A stretch of 64,000 nt of DNA from Diphasiastrum complanatum. Taxonomy: Eukaryota > Streptophyta > Lycopodiopsida > Lycopodiales > Lycopodiaceae. This document shows positions 10,175-21,837 of the stretch, piece by piece (within the stretch, counting starts at the first letter, position 1; each line of letters begins with the position of its first letter). The position numbers and the translations under genes were made by a program. Location of the stretch: positions 26,221,462 to 26,285,461 of the forward strand of contig CM055103.1 in the NCBI GenBank assembly GCA_029204225.1, written 5' to 3'. The notes beneath the pieces are model-generated. The model searched no databases. It saw only the letters and a program-made list of their open reading frames with translations, and was not told the origin of the DNA.

Positions 10175-11300
10175 ATGGCTGCCCCTGGAGGTGCTCCTCA
10201 GGAAGTCAATCCTATTATTGTTCGAAGAGCACTCCTTTTGATCTACACAAATACAATGGGTTAACAGATCTAGTTAGATTTCTTCAGATCTATGTTGAAT
10301 CATGTGAAGTCTATGGCAAAATTTTCCCTCAAGATAAACTTAAGTTGTTTCCTATGGCCTTAACAGGTGCAGCACAAGATTGGTACTATAATCAAGATGA
10401 AACTGAGCGTACAGATTGGGAGGTTGTTAAAAGAGCCCTTATTACGCGGTTCAAACCTCAAAAGTTTATGGCAGACCCTTTCCTACTTCTAAGTAAAATT
10501 ATAATGAGAAAGCGGAAAATGGTCCGAGATTACATTGAACGGGTGAAACGCCTCAGATCCGAGTGCGAACCTGAGCTAATTACCAAAAATGCCATGATTA
10601 TGTGGTTTTTGTTAGGTTTACCTAAACGAATCAGACGTGAGCTAAAACGCCATAACCATGGAAAAGCGAACAAGGAACCTGAGAAGTTTGCGAAGACTTT
10701 TCCTACCAGGGAAAATGTCTGGTGTTCTATTTGTACAGAAAATCACACAGTGAATGAGTGTCCTCAATTGGAAAACGAATGGGAATCAGTGTATGCCATT
10801 TGTGTAATTCGCCTGATCATGAGACTGCTTTTTGCAACTTCAATCCTCGGATAATTCAGCAACGGTATGCCCAGATGGGATATCGAGAACCACAGTATGG
10901 AGGAAATCTAGCAGCTAGACCTTGACAATCTGCTCTTGGATACCCGAAACGTTTAGCCTTACCTGCCCCACCAAAACATTCTGCTCCTCCTACCAATTTG
11001 ATGGAACCAGAACGTACAAAAATGTTGAGCAATGGAACTATGGTAATGAGCAAGAAGGTGGATCTTCAGAATAATATGCTATTTATGCTACCGCACAACA
11101 ACAGGCATCTAGAAATTGGACCAGAGCACCGCTTGGATGTTTTGCATGTGAAAAAAATCACAGAGTTGCAGAATGTCCAAATAAAGAAAAATTTGTATCA
11201 TTCTATCGTGACTGTGGTTATGGGTATTGCTATAAAGGCTGTCCAGCAAGACCGAAGCCACCACCAGCTACAGCTCCTGTAAATTTGATAACAATCAAGT
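10175..11300 (+). pseudogene. Gypsy 1 gag, frameshifted
   Basis: ATG at 10175 opens a frame that breaks near 10230-10345; the main part (10345-10854) has the gag core with A-A-Q-D-W-Y and a first zinc knuckle C-x2-C-x4-H-x4-C at about 10722-10761. A second knuckle (C-F-A-C-E-K-N-H-R-V-A-E-C) is at about 11137-11178 in another frame. Frameshifts and a stop at 10924 show it is no longer functional. Gag would have packaged the element RNA. Confidence 0.8.
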
Positions 11301-11889
11301 GAAGACCAGAAGCTTAGAATAAATCAAGTGTAACCTTGATGGTGGTCACCAGAGCACATAAGCAAAAAGAACCAGTAGCAGATCTAGTACCTACTGATTC
11401 TATACCATTGAACGATATACCAACAACATCTGGAGTCTATCCCAATCTTCATGCAGAAAAACGAAGATATTAGGATATGAGGCAGTGGATTAAACATTTG
11501 CAAGAAGAATAGGAGCTTGAAACTGCTAAAGCAACAGCCGAAGTACGTTCTTCACCATTGCAGCCACCAAGAAATTCACGCATAGATATGAATAATCAGT
11601 TGCATCATCATGAAGAACCCTTCAAGATGACTGAACCGGAAGCGTCGCAAACAGAAGTGCTCATGAATATTTTATCTAGTAAGATTAATATTTCATTGGG
11701 AGAGTTCTTGAAGTTGATGCCAAATGCAAAAGAAGTCTTAGTGTAAAAGTTAGCTCAAGCAGAACCAGAAGTCCATCAAGAGCTATTTTTTTGTGCTGGA
11801 TTTGAAAAATCTAATGAAGTACTCCATGTCAGAGCCGCTTGGAAAAGTGAACAAAAGAATATTACCCTGTCGAAACAGCATAGACAATT

Positions 11890-12382
11890 TCCTAAGGAAG
11901 CAACTGTGATAGATGGTGGTTCAAGAGTTAACCTAATTTCTACAAAGCTACGTGCAAAATGGGGCCTTACAAAAATAAAGCCTGCGACTTTTGCCATTAA
12001 GCTAGCTGATCAAACAACAGTTCGTCCACGAGGAATCGTTGAAGATATACCTCTCAGAATTGTGGGAGTAGAGTTCGTCATTACTTTCGTAGTAATGGAC
12101 TTACCAGAAGCACCAAATGTCTACCGAGAGTCCTATTGGGACATCCACGGTTACGAGTTGCGCAAGTAATTTATAACTGGGGTACCGGAAAAATCACTTT
12201 TGAAAATCATGAACGTGCAGTCAAAGTTGATCCTGCAACTTGGACTATCAAACCAGTGGTTCAAAAAGAGGATGATGATTCATCAACAACGGATCATACT
12301 TGTGATTGTCCAGAGAAAAATTTGGGAGTTCATTACGATTCTTAAACGGATACTGTTAATTGGAATGAAGCTCTTGCAACAA
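11890..12382 (+). pseudogene. Gypsy 1 aspartic protease region, interrupted by copia
   Basis: Around 11910 the frame reads V-I-D-G-G-S-R-V-N-L-I-S, the active-site region of a retroviral-type protease with D-G-G. It continues with L-R-V-A-Q-V-I and a linker up to E-A-L-A-T-I-D-C, where the copia element enters. A stop at 12343-12345 lies inside the linker. The protein resumes at 16963. Confidence 0.75.
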
Positions 12383-12387
12383 TTGAT

Positions 12388-13086
12388 TGTGAAAGTACTG
12401 TACTTTAGGACCATAAATGGATCTACAAAAGATCCACAAGAGTGATTGGATGCTTGCTTAACAATCTATCAAAAAACTAGACACAAAAAAGTTGATCTAG
12501 ATTGGCAATTTGACAAACAACAAGCATTAACAATCAAAAGCATTGATAAACATTGAAATCTGAGCCCACACGTGTGTAATACAGGCTATAGTACGGCCTT
12601 CAACCTGAGAAACAAGTAGAAATTGATTTGGTTTCCTTTGGATCACAAAAACTCAATGTACATAGTGAACTAGCTTGAGATTGCCAATGAGCTCCAAATT
12701 TTTTTTTTTCTCACTATGGAGAGAGGGAATACATAGCAAATTCGACTTCCTTCTTGAAGTTAGGTGGATTTCCAGCATGTAATAAAGAAGTTAACTCACT
12801 CTCCTTGACCTAAAATGAAACCCTAGTCTATTTCCTAGAGTTATGCTTGGTAGGTAGCTAGTTGGTCAAATTTTCACCTTAAACTTAGGTGTAGGTCCTA
12901 TAAAGTAGGGATGACCACCAAATAGACATGACCAACTCTCTTGACTTGACCTAACCTACATTAGGATGGGTTTCCCATGTGGCATCATGGCCTCACATGT
13001 GTGGGACCCACTTGTGTACACAATTTACACTATTCTACATGGTTTTTGATCAAGCTAGATTTGCCAATTTTTGGCAATTCTTCACA
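12388..13086 (-). repeat. 3' LTR of the nested copia element
   Basis: 699 bases, TGTGAAAGT to TTCACA on the plus strand. It differs from its partner at only scattered positions, suggesting fairly recent insertion. A G-box palindrome CACACGTGTG is at 12567-12576. The purine run TTGAGGAGGAG (minus strand, next to 13087) is the expected polypurine tract. Confidence 0.95.
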
Positions 13087-13296
13087 CTCCTCCTCAAATT
13101 TAGCTTGATCTATTTACAACTCTCTTGATAGATCAATGAAAGCTTTTAGAAGTGTCTAAAAAATCCAGCTACAAAGAAGGAACTTTTGAGACTCCAATAG
13201 AGAATGATGTCCATGAAGGATCTTTCACCACCTCTTAGAGGATCCCTTACAAGATGTTCCATAAATGTGTCTATATACATGTAGCACACTTCAAAA

Positions 13297-13746
13297 CTAA
13301 ACATCATGCCAAGCCATGGATTCCAAGGCATTTTGTGCACTTGAAGATACATCAATTAAAATATTAAGTGCATAAATAATGTTTCCAAAGACAACTTGTC
13401 TTGCTTGATCCATATGATTGAGCCTAGATGGCTCCATCTTGATATTCAAGGTTCTTCTTGGAGTCCTCGGGTCTTGAGCTTGCTCCTCCACTTGACTTGA
13501 CTCCAAACCATCAATGAATTGAATAAGGTGTTGATCCAAAGGTGCTTCTTCAAGTTTACAAATCTTCCACTCTTGAAAGATCACATTTCCACCATTGACA
13601 AATTCTTTGGCTGAAAACAAGTAGATTCTACAATCTCTACTTGAAGAGCAAAACATTACCATTATTCCTATCATTGAAATAGGATAATCTTTGGTCCTTA
13701 CATTGGAATGATCATGCTCAAAGCATGGGGAACCAAAGATTTCCAA
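13297..13746 (-). pseudogene. Copia pol remnant (integrase C-terminal to RT N-terminal side)
   Basis: Begins V/I-F-G-S-P-C-F-E-H-D, like the post-integrase V-F-G-x-P segment of copia polyproteins, then an acidic, lysine-containing stretch and L-E-S-M-A-W near the end. No RT or RNase H catalytic motif is present before the LTR. Assignment to pol is by position and weak similarity. Confidence 0.45.
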
Positions 13747-13758
13747 TACAATTGATGT

Positions 13759-14727
13759 TTAATCTTTTATGACACTATTCAAACTATTACAAAAATAGTT
13801 ATCCAATGAAATTGCTTTATCAACAACAAATGTAGATTTCAAAGCATCCCATTTCATTGTCTTGTCATACAAAGCAATAAACACCATGAATCTTAAAGGT
13901 AAGAAACAAGTCACCTCATGTCTACTAATACTTTCCAAAAAGTATTCAAAGATAGTAGACTCTCCAATGCTCACCACCCTTGCAAGATGCACACTTGAAT
14001 GGACAATTTGCATGCAATTTGATGACTCGGACATTGTCATTGAGGAGTCCCTTGGAACTCTCATGCTTTGAGGCTGATCCTCAAGATCTTCCTCCTTTTG
14101 ATGCTCCTCCTCAATGCAAGCAAGATCACACTTTGCCAAGATCTCCTCTTGAGTGATCTCCTCCTTTGCCAAGCTCATTCTTTCAAAAGCAACACTAGCT
14201 TCCAACTTAAACAATCTTCCATGTTTAAATCCCTTTGCAATGCAAACATCATTCTTCAAGATGAAGCAAACACCATGCTTAAAGTGGACATCCAAACCAC
14301 TTTCTAAGAGTAGACCAGCACTAAGCATATTCTTGGTGATTGATGGTACATAAAGGACATTTTCTAGATCCATGCATTTTGAGGATTCTAGATACAAAGA
14401 GATGGTGCCAACACCATCTATCCTACACTCTTCATCATTTGCAGTAAAGACAAACTTTTTAGCATCATTGAAAGAGTGTAAGGTTGAGAAAAAGTCCTTT
14501 TCACAAGACATGTGGGAGCTAGCCCCACTGTCAATCCACCAATTGTCTCTTGAGTTGCTATTGCTTGTTGGTGAGGATGTAGATGCCATCAAGAATACAT
14601 CTACTTCATCCTCCTCCTCCTCCTTTGCAAGGTTTCCTTGTTTGTCCTCCTCCACTTGTGCTCTTAGCCTCTTGTAGCATTCAGATGCATAATGCCCCTT
14701 CCTTCCACAAAAGAAGCATTTCTGCTT
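13759..14727 (-). pseudogene. Copia zinc knuckle and protease region
   Basis: Directly downstream of a TAA (14728-14730) the frame continues with a zinc knuckle C-F-F-C-G-R-K-G-H-Y-A-S-E-C, then W-W-I-D-S-G-A-S-S-H-M (the protease active site, near 14503-14545), V-L-Y-V-P-S-I-T-K-N-M-L-S and a GAG-pre-integrase-like end. Integrase itself is missing. Apart from the one stop it joins gag in frame. Confidence 0.85.
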
Positions 14728-15477
14728 TTACTTGTCCTTTGAGCTTGATGCATCATCCTCTTCTTTGGCCTCATTTGGATGATTTTTCTTTCCATTGGTC
14801 TTCTTTTTGCCCTTGAATGAGAAATTGGCTTTCTCATCACCATCCTGCAACGACAAGGAACTCATCCTAGATTTTGCATGGAGCATCCTACACTCTTCAG
14901 CCACTAATACACTATGAAGTTTTTCTATAGTTGGCAAAGTGTCTTGGATGGCAAAACTTTGGACCAAATTTGCAAAGTCATCTCCTAGACCATTAAGGAC
15001 AATTTGTACAAGCTCTCCATCATGAATCTTCTCTCCAATGGAAGCCAACTCCCTATTTCGAGACTTGATTTTGAGTACATAATCATGTGCACTCTCCTCA
15101 CTTCTCTTCATGCTTTGCAAAATCTGATTTCTAAGCATGAGTACTCTTGAAGTGTTACTAGATTCATAGATTGATTTTAAAGACTCCCAAGCCTCTTTAG
15201 AACTAGTACATGCTGATACTTCTCTCAACAAATCATTGCTCACATTCATCTTCACACAATGAAGTGCAAGCCTAGATCTCTTCTTGTATCTAGCTAACTC
15301 CTGTGCACCTAGAGGTTCATCTTCATCTTCAATCAAGAACTCATGAAGGTCTTGGAGCACCAAGAGTGACTCCATCCTAACCTTCCAAATAGCATAATTT
15401 GTAGAATTCAATCTCTCACTAGCTTCTAGAAGGTATGCTCCAGCAGATCCCATCTTACTAGTGACTTCTACAAACAA
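14728..15477 (-). CDS. Copia gag (capsid-like) protein
   Basis: Open for 249 codons. The N-terminal part has the copia gag hallmarks L-N-S-T-N-Y-A-I-W-K-V-R-M, A-W-E-S-L-K-S-I-Y and L-V-Q-I-V-L-N-G-L, followed by a lysine/serine-rich tail. A TAA separates it from the zinc knuckle that normally ends gag. M at 15477 may be preceded by no other in-frame start; the second M (15450) precedes G-S-A-G and could be the true start. It would form the particle shell. The related scrap at 2998-3167 shows more copies exist. Confidence 0.85.
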   Translation of the reverse strand: MFVEVTSKMGSAGAYLLEASERLNSTNYAIWKVRMESLLVLQDLHEFLIEDEDEPLGAQELARYKKRSRLALHCVKMNVSNDLLREVSACTSSKEAWESLKSIYESSNTSRVLMLRNQILQSMKRSEESAHDYVLKIKSRNRELASIGEKIHDGELVQIVLNGLGDDFANLVQSFAIQDTLPTIEKLHSVLVAEECRMLHAKSRMSSLSLQDGDEKANFSFKGKKKTNGKKNHPNEAKEEDDASSSKDK

Positions 15478-16240
15478 GAAATAGATTTGATTGACTTGAA
15501 ACTCACAAAGGTCTCACACTTGCAGTGTTTCACTCAAATTTGATTTCTAATCCAACAAATGGACTTATAATCACAGTTCTATCACTCCCTCACAAAGCTG
15601 GAATGAAGATAAGATGAAGTGAAAACTACTTTCAAACAAATCTTGCCAAGAAATGGATTTGATTGTCTCTAGAAACTCACTAAGGTCTCTCTCTTGTAGT
15701 TTTTCACTCAAATTAGATTTCTAATCCAACAAATGGACTTATAATCTCAGTTCTAGCACTCCCTCACAAAGTTGGAATGAAGATAAGATGATGTGAAATC
15801 TACTTACAATCAAATCTTGCCAATTTTGGCTATTTTTGGACAAAAAAATGACAATCTCTTTCTTCCTTCTTGGTGTACTTTCAAGACCTGTTTTTAACCT
15901 TAATAGGACTTGAACTCAGCCTAGATTAATTAGATTTCATGAAACAAATTCAAATCTAATCAATGGCAAATGATCTTGGTAGATTATTCTAGGATCTCCA
16001 CCAAAAATTACACCAATAGCTCACAAATTGAATTTTTTTGGATCAAATGAATACCATGCATTAAATGCAGGTTCAGAGGTGCCCACACATGTGGACAGTA
16101 TGGATTTGGACCCCTACCAAGTTTGGGATCAAATCTCCTCACCAAAATCAAGATTCTAGCTTGCCCTCTCAATACTAGCTTTTAGCACCAAAACTTGCTA
16201 AAAATGGATTTGCATTAGATCAATGGCTTATGCTCTTGTA

Positions 16241-16256
16241 CTTGGCTCTGATACCA
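16241..16256 (-). other. Copia primer binding site, initiator tRNA-Met
   Basis: On the minus strand TGGTATCAGAGCCAAG directly follows the 5' LTR (16257-16957) and matches the 3' end of plant initiator tRNA-Met. Confidence 0.9.
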
Positions 16257-16957
16257 TGTGAAAGTACTGTACTTTAGGACCATAAATGGATCTACAAAAG
16301 ATCCACAAGAGTGATTGGATGCTTGCTTAACAATCTATCAAAAAACTAGACACAAAAAAGTTGATCTAGATTGGCAATTTGACAAACAACAAGCATTAAC
16401 AATCAAAAGCATTGATAAACATTGAAATCCGAGCCCACACGTGTGTAATACAGGCTGTAGTACGGCCTTCAACCTGAGAAACAAGTAGAAATTGATTTGG
16501 TTTCATTTGGATCACAAAAACTCAATGTACATAGTGAACTAGCTTGAGATTGCCAATGAGCTCCAAAAATTTTCTTTTTTCTCACTATGGAGAGAGGGAA
16601 TACATAGCAAATTTGACTTCCTTCTTGAAGTTAGGTGGATTTCCAGCATGTAATAAGGAAGTTAACTCACTCTCCTTGACCTAAAATGAAACCCTAGTCT
16701 ATTTCCTAGAGTTATGCTTGGTAGGTAGCTAGTTGGTCAAATTTTCACCTTAAACTTAGGTGTAGGTCCTATAAAGTAGGGATGACCACCAAATAGACAT
16801 GACCAACTCTCTTGACTTGACCTAACCTACATTAGAATGGGTTTCCCATGTGGCATCATGGCCTCACATGTGTGGGACCCACTTGTGTACACAATTTACA
16901 CTATTCTACATGGTTTTTGATCAAGCAAGATTTGCCAATTTTTGGCAATTCTTCACA
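16257..16957 (-). repeat. 5' LTR of the nested copia element
   Basis: 701 bases, partner of 12388-13086. Carries the same CACACGTGTG palindrome at 16436-16445. Its plus-strand right end, TTCACA, abuts the TTGAT target duplicate. Confidence 0.95.
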
Positions 16958-16962
16958 TTGAT

Positions 16963-17815
16963 TGTACAGCAGGATATATGTGTCAACAAGATAATCAATC
17001 AGATTTGAGTGAGATTTTATTATTAGATCGAACTTTGGATACACCGATAACGTTTCCATTGAATGTGCTGAATGTAGCTTGGATGTCAACAGAATCTATA
17101 CCAGATCCAATTCAAGATGACCTCATACTATGAGTCATGCCTTGACTTATGATGACAATGCAGAATTTAAAGATGAGCAGATTCTCAATCATATGGATCC
17201 GACCAGATTTGGAGTGCGTAATGTTCTTGATGAAGCAACAATAAAATCATCCAAAGCAGTTATATTGAAGGAAGATAGGACCACATGATCAATGACAAAG
17301 AAACAAGCCAAGCAACATTATAATACGGTCCTGAAATGGAAAAATCCTCCTCAAAAGATTGATTCAGCGAATGTGCCACCCTTACTGGATAAAGGTAAAG
17401 GAAAAGTCCAAGATGATTTTAACAAGATATCATCATTTTGGACATTATCACCTCCACGATCAATTCCTGCTAAGAAGGCTAAGCGAAGATCCAAGACAAG
17501 TCCTTTAAAAAAGAAACAAGCAGAGGTAGTCCAACATGATATGCCCGAGCATTTTAAATGTTATACATTGGATGATGTGGTTATCATGTTACCTAAAACA
17601 CATCGTGAACCTGAAGAACACGTGCCAGACTCAAAAGATGTTTATGATGGTCCAGCTAAGACACAACCAATGAATCTTGCTGAACCAGGAGAACAAAAAA
17701 GATTGTACAAGTTGGATCACAACTTAATCCTGAACAGTATCAAGCACTCCACATGTTACTTATTAAGTATCAAGATTGCTTTGCATGGACTTATCAAGAT
17801 CTGAAGAGTATTCTG
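16963..17815 (+). pseudogene. Gypsy 1 protease-RT linker
   Basis: Continues the protein cut by copia: Y-M-C-Q-Q-D-N-Q-S-D-L, then T-F-P-L-N-V-L-N-V-A-W (stop at 17131), a basic segment from 17292 with K-A-K-R-R-S-K-T, and M-N-L-A-E-P-G-E near 17670. The same blocks appear in the minus-strand relative at 29358-30378. It has stops and a frameshift. Confidence 0.8.
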
Positions 17816-17879
17816 ACATCTGTTATTGAACATACCATACCTTTAGTACCTGATGTAGTTCCAAAGGTTACAAAGTTCT

Positions 17880-18700
17880 ATCACTGTAATCCTAATGTTG
17901 CGGATCTGATAAAGAAAGAGAAGACTATTTGACGCCGATTTCATTTATGAGATCGAGCATACCGAATGGATCTCACCAATTGTCATTGTTCCTAAGAAGA
18001 ATGGAAAATTGAGAATCTGTGTGACTCTCAAGGCATTGAACAAAGTGACGCAGAAGGATCACTTTCCATTACCTTTTACTAAAAGCATTTTGGATCGCCT
18101 TGCTGGAGAGGAAGCATATAGTTTCCTGGATGGATTTAGTGGTTACAACCAGGTTAAGATTGCACCTGCCGATCGCCACAAAATAGCTTTTGCAACATAA
18201 TGGGGCACCTATGCTTACAAAGTAATGTCGTTTGGACTCTGTAATGCACCAAGTTCGTTCCAAAGAGTAATGCAATTTGCTACAGAAATTCTTTGAAATT
18301 TACTTGGATGACCTGGGAGTCCATATAGTACAGATGCAGACCACCTGGATCGATTGGAGAAAGTATTTGAAAGATGTCGCAAATATCAAATTTCTCTAAA
18401 TCCAGAAAAATGCCAGATATGGGTTTCCCATGGAGTTATGCTTGAACATGTGATATCGACACATGGTATTGCTACAGATTATTCTAAGATCAAGATTATT
18501 GTGGAATTGCCACTGCCAACAACGATTCGTGGAGTTTATGTGTTTATGGGTCATGTTAACTACTATCGCATTTTTATTATCTTCTTTGCGGATTTAGCAC
18601 GACCTATATACAAACTGACTATTGTTCGTATTTGGACAGTAGAGGCGTTAGAAGCCTTTGAAAAATTAAAAAAAAAACATTAACTTCAGCACCAATATTG
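17880..18700 (+). pseudogene. Gypsy 1 reverse transcriptase, frameshifted
   Basis: Recognisable blocks are E-W-I-S-P-I-V-I-V-P-K-K (near 17960), F-S-G-Y-N-Q-V-K-I-A (near 18140), the catalytic Y-L-D-D at 18301-18312 in a shifted frame, and L-N-P-E-K-C (near 18395). Stops at 18198-18200 and frameshifts on both sides of Y-L-D-D make it dead. It would have copied the element RNA into DNA. Confidence 0.85.
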
Positions 18701-19214
18701 CGTTCTCCAGATTGGATGATTGAATTTCATGTTCACATGGATGCCTCGAAATATCATTGGATCAGTTTTGACGCAGCCAGGTAATTATAAGAAGGACTAT
18801 CCTATACGATTTGCAAGCAGACAACTTACAGATCCGGAGAAGAATTATTCAACAACAGACCGTGAAGCATTAGCCATGATTTTTTCTGTTCGAAAATTTC
18901 GTCACTACCTCATGGAAACGCATTTTGCATTTTATACGGATCATCAGCCGTTACTTTACTTGGTAAACAAGACATGCAATACTGGACGTATTGCAAGATG
19001 ATTGTTATTATTGACTGAATTTGACTTTCAAATTGTGGTTCGAAAGGGGAAGCAACATTATCTGGCCGATCACGTTTCACAAATCGAATCTGCACCAGTT
19101 AATATTGAAGTGGATGATGAATTACCAGATGCTGCATTGTTCTATGTAGAAGCAGTTCCTAAGTGGGCAGCGGATATTGTTGAGTACTTGATGCTAGGAC
19201 AACCGAATGACTGA
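18701..19214 (+). pseudogene. Gypsy 1 RNase H
   Basis: Shows P-I-R-F-A-S-R-Q-L, N-Y-S-T-T-D-R-E-A-L and F-Y-T-D-H-Q-P-L, typical of the gypsy RNase H domain. A stop is at 18999-19001 before the linker to integrase. It would have removed the RNA strand during reverse transcription. Confidence 0.85.
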
Positions 19215-19329
19215 TCATTGACAAAAGTACAGAAGAGACAATTGATTCATAAGGCTCAACCTTATCAATTGATTGTAGGACAATTGTATCATTGTGGATC
19301 AGACAATACTCTACGTAGATGTGTTTTAG

Positions 19330-20336
19330 TGCATGAAATCCATATTTAATCATGTTTTCACATGATGGCATGGGTGGAGGACTCTTAGATATTACTGTTC
19401 GCAAACTTTTACAATCAGGTTGTTGGTGGCCTATGCTTCATAAGGACACAAGAAATTATATTCAGACATGTGATGTTTGTCAGCGAGCACGACGGCCTAC
19501 TAGACAGAACTATGAACCCTTGCATCCGGTTTTATCGCAAGCACCGTTTGAAAAATGGGGACAGGATTATGTTGGTCCTATTCATCCTATCGTGCAAGGA
19601 TCTCAGGCCAGATACATTATTGTAGCAACTGATTATATGACCAAGTGGGTTGAAGCCAAAGCTGTCAAAGTTGCTAATGCAAAATCTATGGCCAAGTTTC
19701 TCTATGAAAATATTATAATCAGATTTGAATGTCTGATCGAGATTGTCAGTGACCGAGGTACACACTTTGTTAATCAAACAATAAAGTGTTTACTAGAAGA
19801 TTATTTTGTTATACACAGATTTAGCACTCCTTACTATCCTAGAGGGAATGGCCAAGCTAAATCTTCCAATAAGATTCTCTGCACCATTATGACAAAGATA
19901 GTTGAAGTGAGTCGGTCTAATTGGGAATATAAACTGTATGCAACATTATGGGCATTCAGAACTACTTACAAATCAAACACCCTTTCAACTGGTTTATGGT
20001 CAAGATGCTGTCATGCCGATTGAATTTTTAATCCCATCTTTACGCATAGCGGCAACAGAATGGTTAAATAATGATAAGTCTTTACAACTACGTCATGAAG
20101 CGTTGCACAAATTATGTGAAACCCGATTGATGATAGTTCATGCATTAGCAGCAAAGAAAGCCCACCGCAAGGCATGGCACGATCATCGATTGCACAAAAA
20201 GGATGTGAAAGCAGGAGATCTTGCATTGATGTACAAAACCAAGTTGATCAAAGGAAAGTTGAAGTTTACTGGTGAAAGACCGTATAGCCGATTACGCAAG
20301 TTTTGGCAGCCTGCTCTGCCAGTTCAACAAGTCTGA
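19330..20336 (+). pseudogene. Gypsy 1 integrase
   Basis: The zinc-binding C-D-V-C-Q-R is near 19470, followed by the core with A-T-D-Y-M-T-K-W (first Asp near 19630) and S-D-R-G-T-H-F (second Asp near 19750). The third catalytic residue is changed: G-Q-A-K (Lys codon at 19859-19861) where G-Q-A-E is normal. A frameshift near 19970 moves the C-terminal part (Q-T-P-F-Q-L-V-Y-G) to another frame ending at 20336. No clear chromodomain follows. Confidence 0.85.
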
Positions 20337-20589
20337 TCTCAATGATTTTTAATTTTATTTGTTTTTCAATTTTTTGCTTTCAAAATTTGATTGTTCAGAG
20401 TTTTTTTTGAAAAAGACAGAAATTTTTTCTGAGAAAAGACTGATGAGCAAAAGTCAGAAAAGTCATCAGCATGGAAAAAAGGAAGAACAGTATTTTTGAT
20501 GAAAAATGACTTAGAAAATCACTGTTTTGGTCAGAAGATGCCTATACAGTATCAGAAACTTTCCTGAGCTCTCAGACTGTACGTCTACT

Positions 20590-21066
20590 CCAGATTTATC
20601 TAAATTGAGGTGGGCATGAAGATCGCCACGCAACACGAAGACAAATTTGAAACTGAAAAGAAGATAGCATAGCAACAGGCTGATCGCCTCGAAGGATACG
20701 TCAACTCCATGCAGAACAACCGCACATGATGAGGTGGACAAGGCCGTGTAGGATGCAAAGCAACAGGTGCAACTGCTAAAGGGTCAAGTACAGATGGCGG
20801 AGCAGGATCGCACGCGTCTCCAAGGTGAATTGGATGCGACCACTCTTGAACGTGATGCGTATTTTCAGACACAAATACCAGATCATTCGGTAACACCGAC
20901 GGAGATCGCATATTTGTTCAAGAAAGTGGAAACATACAAAGTGGCCCTTCAAGGATTCCAAGGCCGCTTTGACAAGTTCAAAGGAGCAGCTTCAACTGAG
21001 TTGGAAAAGGCTAAAGAAACCATCAGCGCCTGTGAAAAAGCAGCCGCCCATGGATATGCTAATATC
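20590..21066 (+). pseudogene. Accessory coiled-coil ORF fragment of gypsy 1
   Basis: Downstream of integrase this frame is rich in heptad-like A/L/E/K/Q residues (D-K-A-V-x-D-A-K-Q-Q-V, then L-Q-G-E-L-D-A-T-T-L-E-R-D). It aligns closely with 26420-26805 on the minus strand, where a longer version survives. Both ends are missing here. Function unknown; its place after pol is where some plant gypsy lineages carry an env-like ORF. The 250 bases before it (20337-20589) hold no gene that I can see. Confidence 0.65.
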
Positions 21067-21125
21067 AGAGGAATGATAGCATTAATAGCGCTATTTTGCA
21101 TCGCTGCTATTGTATCATGTTTTAT

Positions 21126-21500
21126 GGATTTATGGTGTTGCCTTCCATCGCTGCTAGCATGAATGTAAACTATCGCTGGCCAGAATTGTTAGCATGATAG
21201 TATGGCATGCTATCATTGAATAATGATTGATTGAGCGCTTCATGTAGCAAGCCATCACTGCAGGGATGTGTGTTATCACTGCTCAGACACCATCGTGATT
21301 TGATACCATCATTGCTCAGATATATTTGAGCAATGCATCGCTGCCAGTATTGATAGTTGCATGGCATAATGACACTTGTGTATGTAAATGATAGTAGATC
21401 GCTACCATACCAGCAATGCAACCACATACTAATCTACTTATTGTATAGACCATTGATGGTAAACCACTTTATGAGCACCATTGCTACTTTTCAGCGATGG
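21126..21500. repeat. Hairpin/AGCGATGG-motif cluster upstream of unit copy 3
   Basis: The core AGCRATGG occurs many times, mostly on the minus strand (CCATCGCTG at 21144, TATCGCTGG at 21171, CATCACTGC, CATCATTGC, CATCGCTGCC) and also on the plus strand (CAGCAATGC near 21411, CAGCGATGG at 21492). A perfect GATAG/CTATC stem is near 21197-21215. It corresponds to the arrays of copies 1 and 2 but is more scrambled and mostly inverted. Confidence 0.5.
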
Positions 21501-21837
21501 AATGCCAAAAGTTTTGTGGTGGATATTGTTTAACAAAAAGCCACATATTGTTTTTGATCTCTGATCATGAAGAGCTCTTTACGGAAGTAGGGTTGTTGAT
21601 AAAATTTGTGATTATCTCTATCTCTTATAGTTTAGCAGCATAGTAGCATGAAGTTTATAATCATATTGTTCAAATTCCGATAGACAGCGAGAATAAGGTA
21701 CGTATAGCACTCTTAATATCTCCGCTCCAAGCTATACAAGAGCTATGTTCTGCTACATAACAGTAGTTCTTTGGGTAACATACTGTAACAATAACACTTC
21801 TCTCATGCGTATGGCTATGCAATGACTATACATATAA

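Larger units (their letters stand above)
12388..16957 (-). mobile_element. Ty1/copia element nested in gypsy 1, internally deleted
   Basis: Two nearly identical LTRs (12388-13086 and 16257-16957) bound the element, flanked by the 5-base duplication TTGAT at 12383-12387 and 16958-16962. Removing one duplicate restores the gypsy protein across the site (A-T-I-D-C then T-A-G-Y-M-C). The element reads on the minus strand: primer site, gag, zinc knuckle and protease, then only a small remnant of the integrase/RT part. At 3.2 kb the internal region is too short for a full copia pol, so it is a deletion derivative that would need help in trans. Confidence 0.95.
8201..21066 (+). mobile_element. Ty3/gypsy LTR retrotransposon 1, 3'-truncated, carrying a nested copia element
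   Basis: The 5' LTR, a tRNA-Asp-type primer site, gag, protease, RT, RNase H and integrase occur in the gypsy order on the plus strand, followed by part of an accessory coiled-coil ORF. There is no 3' LTR: the element gives way to unit copy 3 at about 21066. Several stops and frameshifts make it inactive. RT before integrase, no obvious chromodomain and the primer site point to a non-chromovirus branch; that placement is an inference. A copia element of 4.57 kb sits between the protease and RT regions. Confidence 0.85.

Noticed and set aside
13862-14816. Plus-strand frames across the copia gag-protease region
   Set aside because: Shadows of the minus-strand gag and protease, which carry clear domain motifs.
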